NCBI RefSeq assembly: GCF_011050055.1
Contig: NZ_DRGM01000145.1
Location: 1 to 64,000 of the forward strand
Reading direction: 5' to 3'
Length of the DNA: 64,000 bases
Origin: Pseudoalteromonas prydzensis
GTDB lineage: Bacteria; Pseudomonadota; Gammaproteobacteria; Enterobacterales; Alteromonadaceae
Part shown: positions 19,174 through 27,674 of the stretch, piece after piece
Layout of the letters: every line of letters starts with the position of its first letter
Position numbering within the stretch: position 1 is the stretch's first letter
Made by a program: the position numbers and the translations under genes
The notes under the pieces: model-generated
What the model was told of the DNA's origin: nothing
The model's input: the letters and a program-made list of their open reading frames with translations, nothing else
The model's database searches: none

Positions 19174-20574
19174 GTGGCCCAAACGTTATACGATAAAATC
19201 TGGCAAGCACACGTAGTTGCTAGTATTAATGAGCAAACCGACTTACTTTATATTGACCGTCATTTAGTACACGAAGTGACATCGCCGCAAGCGTTTGCTG
19301 GCTTGCGAGAGAAAAACCGTAAAGTACGTTGCCCTGAAAAAACCATCGCGACCATGGATCATAATGTATCGACTAAAAGCCGTTCATTAGATGCCGCCAG
19401 TGAAGTATCAAAAAACCAATTGATGGCGCTTGATGCCAACTGTAAAGAGTTTGGTATTGTACTTTACGATCTAAACTCAATTAACCAAGGCATAGTGCAT
19501 GTAATGGGGCCTGAGCAGGGGATTACTTTACCGGGCACTACCATTGTTTGTGGTGATAGCCATACCTCTACTCACGGTGCATTTGGTGCACTGGCACACG
19601 GTATTGGTACGTCTGAGGTTGAGCACGTACTAGCAACGCAAACGCTACAACAGAAAAAAGCCAAGTCATTAAAAATTCAAATTAATGGTGTACTACGTCC
19701 AACGGTTACAGCCAAAGATTTGATCATGGCGGTGATTGGTAAGCTAGGTACTGCGGGTGGTACAGGTTATGTGGCAGAGTTTTGTGGTGAAGGCATTGCA
19801 GCACTGTCAATGGAAGCGCGTATGACATTGTGTAACATGAGTATTGAAATGGGCGCTAAAGCGGGTTTAATCGCTTCAGACCAAATCACTTATGATTACT
19901 TAAAAGGCCGCCCATTTGCCCCACAAGGCGATGATTTTGAAGCTGCAGTTGCTTATTGGGAAACCCTAAAAACTGACCAAGGCGCGCAATTTGACTTAGA
20001 AGTTGAGCTTGAAGCGAGCAGCATTCAGCCGCAAATTACTTGGGGCACCAGCCCTGAACAAGTTATTGGTGTTGATGAGTGCATTCCAGATCCCGACCAA
20101 GAGCCTGATTTGATCAAAGCCGATGCGATCCGCAGTGCGCTTAAATACATGGGTTTAACAGCTGGTGATAAGTTATCGTCAGCGACGGTAGATACGGTAT
20201 TTATTGGTTCATGCACCAACAGCCGTATTGAAGATTTACGCGCTGCAGCACAAATTGTTGAAGGCAAAAAAGTGGCCGCCGGTGTAGAAGCGTTAATCGT
20301 ACCAGGTTCTGGTTTGGTAAAAAAACAAGCTGAAGACGAAGGCTTAGCCGATATTTTTAAAGCGGCTGGCTTTGAGTGGCGTGAGCCGGGTTGTTCAATG
20401 TGCTTAGCAATGAATGACGACCGTTTAGGTGCAGGCAAGCGTTGTGCATCTACGTCTAACCGTAACTTTGAAGGCCGCCAAGGCCGTGGTGGCCGCACCC
20501 ATTTAGTGAGTCCTGCAATGGCCGCAGCGGCAGCTATTCATGGTCGCTTTGTTGATATTAGAGGAGAAGCCTAA
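19174..20574 (+). CDS. leuC: 3-isopropylmalate dehydratase large subunit
   Basis: A 466-residue aconitase-family subunit that carries the [4Fe-4S] cluster. Its ligands are seen in SCTNSRI (near 347) and CSMC (near 408-411). [16 protein letters not shown] motifs ([13 protein letters not shown]) lie near residue 127. It starts with GTG, preceded by AGGGGAT. It overlaps leuD by one base and forms the isomerase with it. Confidence 0.97.
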   Translation: MAQTLYDKIWQAHVVASINEQTDLLYIDRHLVHEVTSPQAFAGLREKNRKVRCPEKTIATMDHNVSTKSRSLDAASEVSKNQLMALDANCKEFGIVLYDLNSINQGIVHVMGPEQGITLPGTTIVCGDSHTSTHGAFGALAHGIGTSEVEHVLATQTLQQKKAKSLKIQINGVLRPTVTAKDLIMAVIGKLGTAGGTGYVAEFCGEGIAALSMEARMTLCNMSIEMGAKAGLIASDQITYDYLKGRPFAPQGDDFEAAVAYWETLKTDQGAQFDLEVELEASSIQPQITWGTSPEQVIGVDECIPDPDQEPDLIKADAIRSALKYMGLTAGDKLSSATVDTVFIGSCTNSRIEDLRAAAQIVEGKKVAAGVEALIVPGSGLVKKQAEDEGLADIFKAAGFEWREPGCSMCLAMNDDRLGAGKRCASTSNRNFEGRQGRGGRTHLVSPAMAAAAAIHGRFVDIRGEA

Positions 20575-21173
20575 TGAGCATTTTTTTTAGTGGCTTAATG
20601 GCCCCACTTGATAAAAACAACGTCGATACCGACCAAATCATTCCCAAGCAGTTTTTAACCTCAACCAGCCGTGATGGCTTTGATGCGGCGTTGTTTTATG
20701 ATTGGCGCTATTTAGATAACGGCGAGCCAAACCCTGCGTTTATTTTAAACCGACCATGTTACCAAGGCGCGCAAATATTACTAACCCGTGATAACTTTGG
20801 CTGTGGCTCATCACGTGAACATGCACCATGGGCGCTTAAGCAATATGGCTTTGAAGTAATTTTGGCGGAAAGCTTTGCCGATATATTCTTTAATAACTGC
20901 GGCAATAACCAGATGCTAGCTATTGCACTACCCGCGCAAACATTGGAAGAGTTATTTGTACTGAGTGAACGGCACGACGATATTCATATCGACATTGATC
21001 TTGAAAATCAGGTGCTTACCAGTAACAAGTTTGTGCCAATCAGCTTTGATATTCGCAAAGACGTAAAAGAGCGTTTATTAAGCGGCTTAGATTTTATCGG
21101 CGTGACCGAAACGCTAAACCCGCAAATTGATGCTTTTGAAAAGCAATTAGCCGCAGCTAGACCTTGGCAGTAA
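20574..21173 (+). CDS. leuD: 3-isopropylmalate dehydratase small subunit
   Basis: A 199-residue swivel-domain subunit. NVDTDQIIPKQFL (near 15) and NFGCGSSREHAPWAL (near 75) bind substrate. It is last gene of the leu operon, its ATG shares a base with the leuC stop, and a strong terminator follows. Confidence 0.97.
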   Translation: MSIFFSGLMAPLDKNNVDTDQIIPKQFLTSTSRDGFDAALFYDWRYLDNGEPNPAFILNRPCYQGAQILLTRDNFGCGSSREHAPWALKQYGFEVILAESFADIFFNNCGNNQMLAIALPAQTLEELFVLSERHDDIHIDIDLENQVLTSNKFVPISFDIRKDVKERLLSGLDFIGVTETLNPQIDAFEKQLAAARPWQ

Positions 21174-21197
21174 AGGTTTAAAAGTTATTAAACAATG

Positions 21198-21220
21198 AAA
21201 CGCGGCTCAGGCCGCGTTTT
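21198..21220 (+). terminator. Terminator of leuABCD
   Basis: Stem AAACGCGGC / GCCGCGTTT with a 4-nt loop. The T run is short (TTTT). Confidence 0.8.
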
Positions 21221-21341
21221 GGTATATCACTTGCTAATCTTTCTCCTCGCTAACTCGCACCTTATGGCCTATTCACCGCGATTACTTCCTTTGTATTTAT
21301 TTACACGCTAAGCTGCTCTTTTATATTTTTTGGAACATGCT

Positions 21342-21935
21342 ATGAAATTATTAACTGCGGCGACCTTATTACTGGCGTCTACGGCGGCGTTTGCACGTCC
21401 TGCGCCTTTGGTATCTATTCCAAGCCATGATGGCTTTTTTGATAATATTGCTGCTCACTGCGGTAAAGCATATGAAGGAACTGTCACGGTTGATAATGCC
21501 ACAGGACCAAGTTCGTTTGCCGGTAAAAAATTAGTCATGCATGTTCGTAAATGCACTGATAGCGAGTTACAAGTGCCGTTTCATGTCGGTGATGATGCAT
21601 CGCGTACCTGGATCATTACTAAAACCGGCAGTGGTTTGAGTTTAAAGCATGATCATCGTCATCAAGATGGTACTGATGATATCTCGACTATGTATGGCGG
21701 CCACACGGTTGACGCGGGTTTTGCTAGCGTACAATCGTTTCCTGCGGATCAATATTCAAAAGAGTTGTTTGTCAGCCAAGGTATTCCACAATCAATGGGT
21801 AATACGTGGCAAATGTATATTTACCCTGAAACGTTTACTTACCGTTTAATTCGCCAAGGTCGTGAGTTCCGTGTGGATTTTGATTTAACCAAACCAATTA
21901 CACCACCGGCTGCGCCTTGGGGCTATAAAGATTAA
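21342..21935 (+). CDS. Secreted protein of unknown function
   Basis: A 197-residue protein with a clear cleaved signal peptide (MKLLTAATLLLASTAAFA, cut before RPAP). The mature part holds two Cys (AAHCGKAYEG and VRKCTDSE) that may pair and a histidine cluster (KHDHRHQDG, near residue 105), followed by GGHTVD. It is predicted to be periplasmic. The start at 21342 is chosen because it opens the signal peptide. I do not recognise a named family. It stands alone between the leu operon and a convergent lipoprotein. Confidence 0.75.
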   Translation: MKLLTAATLLLASTAAFARPAPLVSIPSHDGFFDNIAAHCGKAYEGTVTVDNATGPSSFAGKKLVMHVRKCTDSELQVPFHVGDDASRTWIITKTGSGLSLKHDHRHQDGTDDISTMYGGHTVDAGFASVQSFPADQYSKELFVSQGIPQSMGNTWQMYIYPETFTYRLIRQGREFRVDFDLTKPITPPAAPWGYKD

Positions 21936-21946
21936 AAAAGCAAAGA

Positions 21947-22318
21947 CTAATCTTTTGTGGCTTCTGTCTCACATTGCAGTAATACCGTTAAGGGTGGCTG
22001 ATATTTACGGGGTTTGGTTGGGAAACGATCGTACTCTTGTACGCCGTCAGTCACTTTTAACATAAACGGGTTACCGCGGCATAGGCGGTTAGCATGGCGT
22101 AGTAAAAACACGCTTTGATTTTTAAAGTGTTGATAGTCGTCAGATTGAATTTCTAAATGGTAGTTATTTGCGTCTAATTTTGTTTGGTAATAATGTACTT
22201 TTTCATCAAAGTCATAGAGCTTTTCGGTTGCACCTTTTTCAGCCAACGCGACATTACAGCCCACTAACAGCGCTAGCGTTCCTATAATTATCAAGCAATT
22301 TGCCACCTTTCCTTTCAT
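21947..22318 (-). CDS. Hypothetical lipoprotein
   Basis: A 123-residue protein with a lipoprotein signal (basic start MKGKVAN, hydrophobic stretch, lipobox LVGC at about residue 21). The remaining ~100 residues contain two Cys (RLCRGNPF near 92 and LLQCETE near the end) that may form a disulfide. No family is recognised. It is convergent with the preceding secreted-protein gene, 11 bp apart. Confidence 0.65.
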   Translation of the reverse strand: MKGKVANCLIIIGTLALLVGCNVALAEKGATEKLYDFDEKVHYYQTKLDANNYHLEIQSDDYQHFKNQSVFLLRHANRLCRGNPFMLKVTDGVQEYDRFPTKPRKYQPPLTVLLQCETEATKD

Positions 22319-22414
22319 AAACCTTTAGCTCCATTATTGTATTGAGCACGCAATTTAACTACAGTGGTGCATCAAGTTATGCTGTAAGTCTAACACCCAA
22401 AAAGGGAAAATGTG

Positions 22415-22858
22415 ATGTTCAAACAAATTAAACAGCTTTTTTCGTCATTTAATGAACAGCCATCAATGATGCAAGAGCATGATCTGAAAACGGCGATAGC
22501 AGCATTATTGATTGAGGTAATGCGTGCCGATAGTGAGCAACAAGCAGATGAACTCCAGACGTTAACGTTAACTTTAAAAAAGTATTTTAATTTAAGCGAA
22601 GAAGACGTTGCACAATTAACAGAGCAAGCTGGTAGCAGTTTGGATGAAGCGATTGATTACTTTCAGTTCTCTAAACAAATTAATGCCCAATGTAGTGCTG
22701 AGCAACGTATTGAAATTATCGAACTGCTGTGGCGTTTAGCCTATGCCGATGGCGAGCTTGATCCGCAAGAAGAATATGTGATCCGCCGCGTAGCCAGTTT
22801 ATTGTATGTAACTCATGAAGACTTTATCGCCGCTAAATTAGCAGCGACAAAGCTTTAG
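22415..22858 (+). CDS. TerB-like / COG4103 family protein
   Basis: A 147-residue helical protein of the tellurite-resistance TerB-like fold. The central helices DLKTAIAALLIEVMRAD and IIELLWRLAYADGELDPQEEYVIRRVASLL carry acidic residues at the TerB metal-site positions (RAD, DGELD). It is probably cytoplasmic. Tellurite resistance itself is not implied, as no ter operon is present. The start at the ATG is preferred to the GTG one codon upstream. Confidence 0.8.
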   Translation: MFKQIKQLFSSFNEQPSMMQEHDLKTAIAALLIEVMRADSEQQADELQTLTLTLKKYFNLSEEDVAQLTEQAGSSLDEAIDYFQFSKQINAQCSAEQRIEIIELLWRLAYADGELDPQEEYVIRRVASLLYVTHEDFIAAKLAATKL

Positions 22859-22874
22859 TCAGTGGCGTAACCGC

Positions 22875-23444
22875 TTACTTATTGAGTTTGCTAGTAACAC
22901 TGACGAGTTGCTGCGCAAGACCAGCTACTTTCTCGGCAGTTACAGGGTCGCTAATGCGGCCTGTTTCATCCAGTACAGTATGAATCGCAGGTACGGCAAG
23001 TTGATCTGCCAATACTAGGCTGCCAATACCGGATAAAATATCACGTACATGGTTTAAGCCACGCAATCCACCTAGTCCACCCGGTGATGAGGCATATAAC
23101 GCTGTAACCTTGTTACGAAATGCAGGTACAGCACCTTGCTCTGTACGTGATGCCCAATCAATGGCATTTTTAAGTACCGCGGTGATTGAACCGTTGTATT
23201 CAGGGCTTGCCAGTAAAATACCATCAGCAGCGCGAAGTTTGTCTTTTAGCAGCTGTGCACCAACGGGTGTGCCTTGCGCTTCAATGTCTTCGTCAAACAT
23301 GGGTAAGTCTAAATCGGCCAGTTTGATCACTTCTACTTCCGCACCGCTTTCTAATGCAAAGCGGGCTGCTTCATTGATCAATTTTTGGTTAAAGCTGTCT
23401 TTACGTAAGCTGCCTGCTAAGGCAATAATTTTTGGTGCAGTCAT
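22875..23444 (-). CDS. NADPH-dependent FMN reductase family protein
   Basis: A 189-residue flavodoxin-fold oxidoreductase. IALAGSLRKDSFNQKL near the start is the phosphate loop for FMN. ASPEYNGSITAVLKNAIDW (near 80) and SSPGGLGGLRGLNHVRDIL (near 113) are the conserved loops of the ChrR/azoreductase-like group that reduces quinones, chromate or azo dyes. The start at 23444 has AAGGCG upstream. It is divergent from a LysR regulator that probably controls it. Confidence 0.87.
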   Translation of the reverse strand: MTAPKIIALAGSLRKDSFNQKLINEAARFALESGAEVEVIKLADLDLPMFDEDIEAQGTPVGAQLLKDKLRAADGILLASPEYNGSITAVLKNAIDWASRTEQGAVPAFRNKVTALYASSPGGLGGLRGLNHVRDILSGIGSLVLADQLAVPAIHTVLDETGRISDPVTAEKVAGLAQQLVSVTSKLNK

Positions 23445-23534
23445 GGTGTTCGCCTTAATTAATCTAGTTAGTTTGTCTGTTACGTACTTTAGCAAATATT
23501 TACTTGCAGAAAAGCCAAATAAACGCAAAACTTA

Positions 23535-23550
23535 TGTGCATATACGCACA
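23535..23550. promoter_or_regulatory. Candidate LysR operator
   Basis: Inverted repeat TGTGC-N6-GCACA in the divergent spacer between the FMN reductase and the LysR gene, 20 bp before the regulator's start. This is the usual place for a LysR auto-regulatory site. Confidence 0.45.
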
Positions 23551-23569
23551 CTGAAGATTAAGGATAAGT

Positions 23570-24466
23570 ATGGCGATTCAATTTGATGACTGGCAAGACG
23601 TAAAAGTAGCCTATGAAGTTGCGCGGTTGGGTACGTTAACCGCAGCGGCTGAAAAGCTCAATGTCCATCACAGCACGGTACTTAGGCGGGTTAATAATTT
23701 AGAACAAAGCTTAAATGCGCGTTTATTTCATCGCCACGCTCGGGGGTATAAGGTCACTGAGATTGGCGCTAAACTCTTTACAGCAGCACAGTCTATTAAT
23801 AGTGAGCTTGAGCGCTTACACAACGATATTATTGCCGCAGATAGTACTTTGCGTGGTAGTTTGTTGCTTACGACGGTCAGTGGTTTTATAGATGTACTGA
23901 GTGATGTGTGTGAACAGTTTCAAAGCTTACATCCACAGGTGCAGCTGGAAGTCATTTTAGATCAAAAACGTTTACGCCTTGATCATGGCCAAGCACATAT
24001 TGCAGTACGCGCGGGTCCTCGTCCTGATGAGGGTGATTACATCGCCCAACATCTAGCGCACTTGTCGTCAGGGTTTTATGCGTCAAAACGTTATATTGAA
24101 AAATACGGAATGCCAAAAACGTTAAAGCAATTACCACTGCATAACTTTGTTTCTGGAGTGGCCGGCTACAATGGCAAAGTACCTTATTTCGCGTGGGTTG
24201 ATGAAAATATTCCTACAGAACAAGTGAAATTACGGGTGTCTGAAACCTCAGAGGCCACCCGTGCGATTGTTAAAGGCTTGGGAATTGGCGGGATGCAGCA
24301 TGACGTCGCTGCGCAATACCCTGATTTAGTACCGGTACTGGCAAGCGACTTAAGCTGGCCTACGGACTTATGGTTAGTGACGCATCATTTAGTACACCGT
24401 ACCGCGAAAGTGCAAGCATTTAGTCAGCTATTAAAAGCGTACTTTAAAGAGCATAAGTTAGGTTGA
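23570..24466 (+). CDS. LysR-family transcriptional regulator
   Basis: A 298-residue regulator. The winged HTH spans residues ~8-66 (VARLGTLTAAAEKLNVHHSTVLRRVNNLE), with a type 2 periplasmic-binding-like effector domain from ~90. The effector is unknown. It is divergent from the FMN reductase, which is its likely target through the palindrome at 23535-23550. AAGGA precedes the ATG. Confidence 0.9.
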   Translation: MAIQFDDWQDVKVAYEVARLGTLTAAAEKLNVHHSTVLRRVNNLEQSLNARLFHRHARGYKVTEIGAKLFTAAQSINSELERLHNDIIAADSTLRGSLLLTTVSGFIDVLSDVCEQFQSLHPQVQLEVILDQKRLRLDHGQAHIAVRAGPRPDEGDYIAQHLAHLSSGFYASKRYIEKYGMPKTLKQLPLHNFVSGVAGYNGKVPYFAWVDENIPTEQVKLRVSETSEATRAIVKGLGIGGMQHDVAAQYPDLVPVLASDLSWPTDLWLVTHHLVHRTAKVQAFSQLLKAYFKEHKLG

Positions 24467-24693
24467 TGTGGCATTACAAAAACCTTGGTGATGCGATGTT
24501 GGCAGGCCCAGAGCTGAATCAAATAAAGCACAGTGCTGGTGCTAATCTGCGGCTATTTGTGCGTTATATCACGAAACATGGTTTGCATTGTGAAGTTATC
24601 GTGTATTTCCCGCCAGAAGCGAAAAGCGTGGCTAAACAATGCTTAGCCACGCCCTGTGTAGCGCCAAATGAAAGTGATTTAACGACCCTTTAA
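24466..24693 (+). CDS. Small hypothetical protein
   Basis: A 75-residue ORF starting on the last base of the lysR stop (TGATG) and ending in a 4-bp TTAA shared with the norR stop. It has a plausible protein-like composition: an N-terminal WHYKNLGDAMLAGPEL, then a beta-like stretch RLFVRYITKHGLHCEVIVYFPPEA. No family is recognised. The tight packing on both ends supports a real gene. No separate ribosome site is seen, so it would rely on coupling to lysR. Confidence 0.5.
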   Translation: MWHYKNLGDAMLAGPELNQIKHSAGANLRLFVRYITKHGLHCEVIVYFPPEAKSVAKQCLATPCVAPNESDLTTL

Positions 24694-26264
24694 ATTACGC
24701 ATGTCTTTTTGACTGCAATCCCCAAACGCTTAGCGAGCCTGACTAGGTTTGCTCGATCAACCTGTAAAGTGCGTGCAGTTGCAGCCCAATTAAATTCATG
24801 TTGTTCTAGCTGTTGGCTGATTAAATGCTGTGTAAATGTATCCGTTGCTTGTTTGAGCGAGAGATTTTGGCTATTTATCTTATCGTTATCGGCAGTTGAA
24901 ATTGCGACTGATACAGGATTACTGGTACTGAGGTTAAGCTCACAATGTACTGGTTCAATAGTAATTATTGCTTGCTGCCACTGACTTTGTTTGGCTTTTA
25001 ATGCAGCACGGCTGATCACATGTTCAAGCTCGCGTACGTTACCTGGCCAATTGTACTGGGTGAGTAGTAGTTGTGTTTCAACACTGAGTTTTAATTGTTT
25101 GATAGCCAGCTTGCGGGCGGTTTGTTCTACAAAGTAGCCTGCCAGTAAAATAACATCATTTTCACGTTGTTTAAGTGGTGCAACGTTGAGCGGATAAACA
25201 CTTAAGCGATGATATAAATCGGCGCGAAAGCGTCCTTCGGCTACTTCATTTTTTAAATTGCGGTTAGTTGCAGCAATAACCCGTACATCAACGTACTTTA
25301 CTTCATCTTCGCCCACGGTTTGAATTTCACCACTTTGCAATACCCGTAATAATTTACTTTGCATAGCCAGTGGTAGTTCGCCTATTTCATCTAAAAACAG
25401 CGTGCCACCATCTGCCAGCTGAAACTTGCCTTGACGTGCATTATGGGCGCCGGTGAAGGCTCCTTTGGCGTGGCCAAAAAACTCACTTTCGGCGAGGTTT
25501 TCTGGTAATGAGGCACAATTTAAGTGAATTAGTGGCATTTCGCTGCGCTTTGAATGTAAGTGGATATTACGTGCCACTAGCTCCTTACCGACCCCAGTGT
25601 CTCCTTGGATCAACACACTAAACTCAGAAGCTGCAACGAGTTTGATGTCATTTTTGAGTGTTTGTATCGCAGGGCTGTGGCCAATGATCTCTACACCATT
25701 GCGGGTAAGCGCTGCACGGTTTAGCTCTTGTACTAAAGCGTTGCTATGTTGCGCGTGGTTTTGATATTGCTGTAATTGTAAGGTGGTCTGTAAATGTGCA
25801 GCACAAAGTAAACTTAGTTGTGCTAAGTCAGCTAGATTTAAGTTATCGAATGCATTGGCATCAAGGCTGTCTAGAGTGATCACCCCAAGCAAAGTATTAG
25901 CGCTATTAAGTAGCGGTATCCCTAAGCAAGCATGGACAGGAATATCACCCGTTTTGCTCGATAGTAGGCCATCATAAGGATCTGGAATTGGGCAATCGTG
26001 AGCAAACTGCAACGGTTGTTTGGCATTACAAATAGCGTGTAACCGAGGGTGCTCATTAATCGCAAAGCGCCGCCCCAAGGTGTCGGGCATCAGGCCATGA
26101 ATTGCTTGTGGCTTTAATACATCGCCTTGCAGGGTCAGTAATGCAATCGCGTCACTTGGGATCAGTTGTTGAATGCAATCTATAAGTTGCTGAAAAGGCT
26201 GTGCTTGAGTATTCACTTGAGCAAGCGTAACGGCAGTATTCAATAAGCTTTGATTATCTATCAT
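24690..26264 (-). CDS. norR: Nitric oxide-responsive regulator NorR
   Basis: A 524-residue sigma-54 activator: GAF sensor (1-170), AAA+ domain (about 190-430; Walker A GDTGVGKE 221-228, GAFTGA loop 268-273) and a C-terminal Fis-type HTH. The residues that bind the non-heme iron in the E. coli GAF domain appear to be kept (Arg74, Asp95, Asp98, Cys113, Asp132 by position), so NO sensing is likely intact. It is divergent from nnrS-hmp, with GT-N7-AC sites and a -24/-12 promoter between. Confidence 0.92.
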   Translation of the reverse strand: MIDNQSLLNTAVTLAQVNTQAQPFQQLIDCIQQLIPSDAIALLTLQGDVLKPQAIHGLMPDTLGRRFAINEHPRLHAICNAKQPLQFAHDCPIPDPYDGLLSSKTGDIPVHACLGIPLLNSANTLLGVITLDSLDANAFDNLNLADLAQLSLLCAAHLQTTLQLQQYQNHAQHSNALVQELNRAALTRNGVEIIGHSPAIQTLKNDIKLVAASEFSVLIQGDTGVGKELVARNIHLHSKRSEMPLIHLNCASLPENLAESEFFGHAKGAFTGAHNARQGKFQLADGGTLFLDEIGELPLAMQSKLLRVLQSGEIQTVGEDEVKYVDVRVIAATNRNLKNEVAEGRFRADLYHRLSVYPLNVAPLKQRENDVILLAGYFVEQTARKLAIKQLKLSVETQLLLTQYNWPGNVRELEHVISRAALKAKQSQWQQAIITIEPVHCELNLSTSNPVSVAISTADNDKINSQNLSLKQATDTFTQHLISQQLEQHEFNWAATARTLQVDRANLVRLAKRLGIAVKKTCVI

Positions 26265-26319
26265 GTCAAAATGACTTAAACGTGTTTATTTGTCTTTTTT
26301 GATGCTGAGTCATAAAGAC
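26265..26319 (+). promoter_or_regulatory. NorR enhancer sites
   Basis: Two GT-N7-AC elements matching the NorR core: GTCAAAATGAC (26265-26275) and GTCATAAAGAC (26309-26319), centres 44 bp apart. They lie 55-110 bp upstream of the sigma-54 promoter. E. coli uses three such sites; I find only two that fit well. Confidence 0.6.
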
Positions 26320-26373
26320 TTACTTGTCAAACGTTAAATGGTTAATCTATTGAATTTTAATGTATTTAAATGT

Positions 26374-26389
26374 TGGCTTGGTCTGTGCA
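26374..26389 (+). promoter_or_regulatory. Sigma-54 (-24/-12) promoter of nnrS-hmp
   Basis: TGGCTTGGTCTGTGCA has the invariant GG and GC separated by 10 nt. It predicts transcription from about 26400, which rules out the upstream ATG at 26360 as the nnrS start. Confidence 0.65.
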
Positions 26390-26431
26390 ATAGCAGGCTA
26401 TAACGATTCAATAGGTGAGTTTAATAAGCTA

Positions 26432-27664
26432 ATGCGACCAATCAATGTAACCGAGCCAATGTCCGAGCAAGTGCATTTCTATCAAGTGAGTCAATGGCCA
26501 TTATGGATGTTGGCATTTCGGCCTTATTTTTTAGCGGCGGGTATGTTGGCTGTTTTATCTATTGGTTACTGGTTATTGATCTTAACTGGTCATGCAAGTT
26601 GGCAATTAGCTATGCCAGCAACGCTTTGGCATGCTCATGAAATGATGTTTGGTTTTGCAGGCGCAGTCGCGGTAGGGTTTTTATTAACAGCAGCACAAAC
26701 TTGGACCGGGGTTGCGAGTATCAGTGGTAGTAAATTGATGTTACTTACACTGCTGTGGCTAGCTGCGCGTGGGGCATTTTTTATAACTGGCACGGGCATT
26801 GAAAACTTTAATTTATATGCGTTGTTATTGCTCCAATTGCTTTGGTGGTTAGGCGCCATTATGGCGTTGGCTAATATGTTGTTTAAAGCCAGTAACAAAA
26901 ATAACTATCAATTTTTGCCGATGCTAAGTGCGCTGTGCGTACTGAATATGATTTATTTATGGTTAGTTATTGAACAAAATATGTTACTTGCATTGGCCGT
27001 GGTCGATACCGCGGTGTTGGTAATGACCTTATTTGTTGGTGTAGTGGCTGGGCGCGTATTACCGTTTTTTACTGCGCGAGGCCTTGGTTTAACTGAGCAA
27101 GTGCGTACTCCACGGTTAGATAAAGTACTACTTTATAGCTCAATATTTGCCGTTGCACTTTATTTTATCAGTCAGTTGTTCATACCAACAGTGAAACCTG
27201 GTTGGGCGCTGGGTCTAGTTGCTGTGCTGCATTTTAGTCGTTCATTGGTATGGTGGCGCAGCGCAGTGCTCAAAGTGCCGTTATTATGGTCGCTGCATTT
27301 TTCATATTTGGCATTAGGGTTTGGCTTGGCATTACTCGCGCTAAGTTTTTATAGCCCCATCATCTTGTTTAAAGATGCGCTGCATATGATCACTATAGGC
27401 ACGATTGGTATGATGATTTTAGCCATGATGACGCGGGTATCTCATGGTCATACTGGGCGTCCTTTAACGATTCCTCATTTTATCGCTGTGGCGTTTGCTT
27501 TAGTGCTTGTTGCAGCAATCATTCGTTCGTTATTACCTGTTGTTATTGGGCCACACATTGCATGGCAGCTGAGCGCTGTGCTGTGGATCGTGGCATTTTC
27601 GTTGTTCTTACTCCACTGTATTCCTATTTTAACGCGGCGTCGTGTTGATGGGCGTAGTGGTTAA
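26432..27664 (+). CDS. nnrS: NnrS family membrane protein
   Basis: A 410-residue polytopic membrane protein with about 12 transmembrane segments. Family motifs LAFRPYFL, WHAHEMMFGFAGAVAVGFLLTA and MMTRVSHGHTGRPL contain the conserved His residues. NnrS is a heme- and copper-containing inner-membrane protein that relieves nitric oxide stress. The start at 26432 fits the promoter position, with AGGTGAG upstream at a long spacing; 26459 is possible. It is followed by hmp after 10 bp, so this is one NorR-controlled operon. Confidence 0.88.
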   Translation: MRPINVTEPMSEQVHFYQVSQWPLWMLAFRPYFLAAGMLAVLSIGYWLLILTGHASWQLAMPATLWHAHEMMFGFAGAVAVGFLLTAAQTWTGVASISGSKLMLLTLLWLAARGAFFITGTGIENFNLYALLLLQLLWWLGAIMALANMLFKASNKNNYQFLPMLSALCVLNMIYLWLVIEQNMLLALAVVDTAVLVMTLFVGVVAGRVLPFFTARGLGLTEQVRTPRLDKVLLYSSIFAVALYFISQLFIPTVKPGWALGLVAVLHFSRSLVWWRSAVLKVPLLWSLHFSYLALGFGLALLALSFYSPIILFKDALHMITIGTIGMMILAMMTRVSHGHTGRPLTIPHFIAVAFALVLVAAIIRSLLPVVIGPHIAWQLSAVLWIVAFSLFLLHCIPILTRRRVDGRSG

Positions 27665-27674
27665 AGGAAGTTGT

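Noticed and set aside
26360..26431. Upstream start for nnrS
   Set aside because: It lies before and across the -24/-12 promoter, so it would not be in the mRNA.
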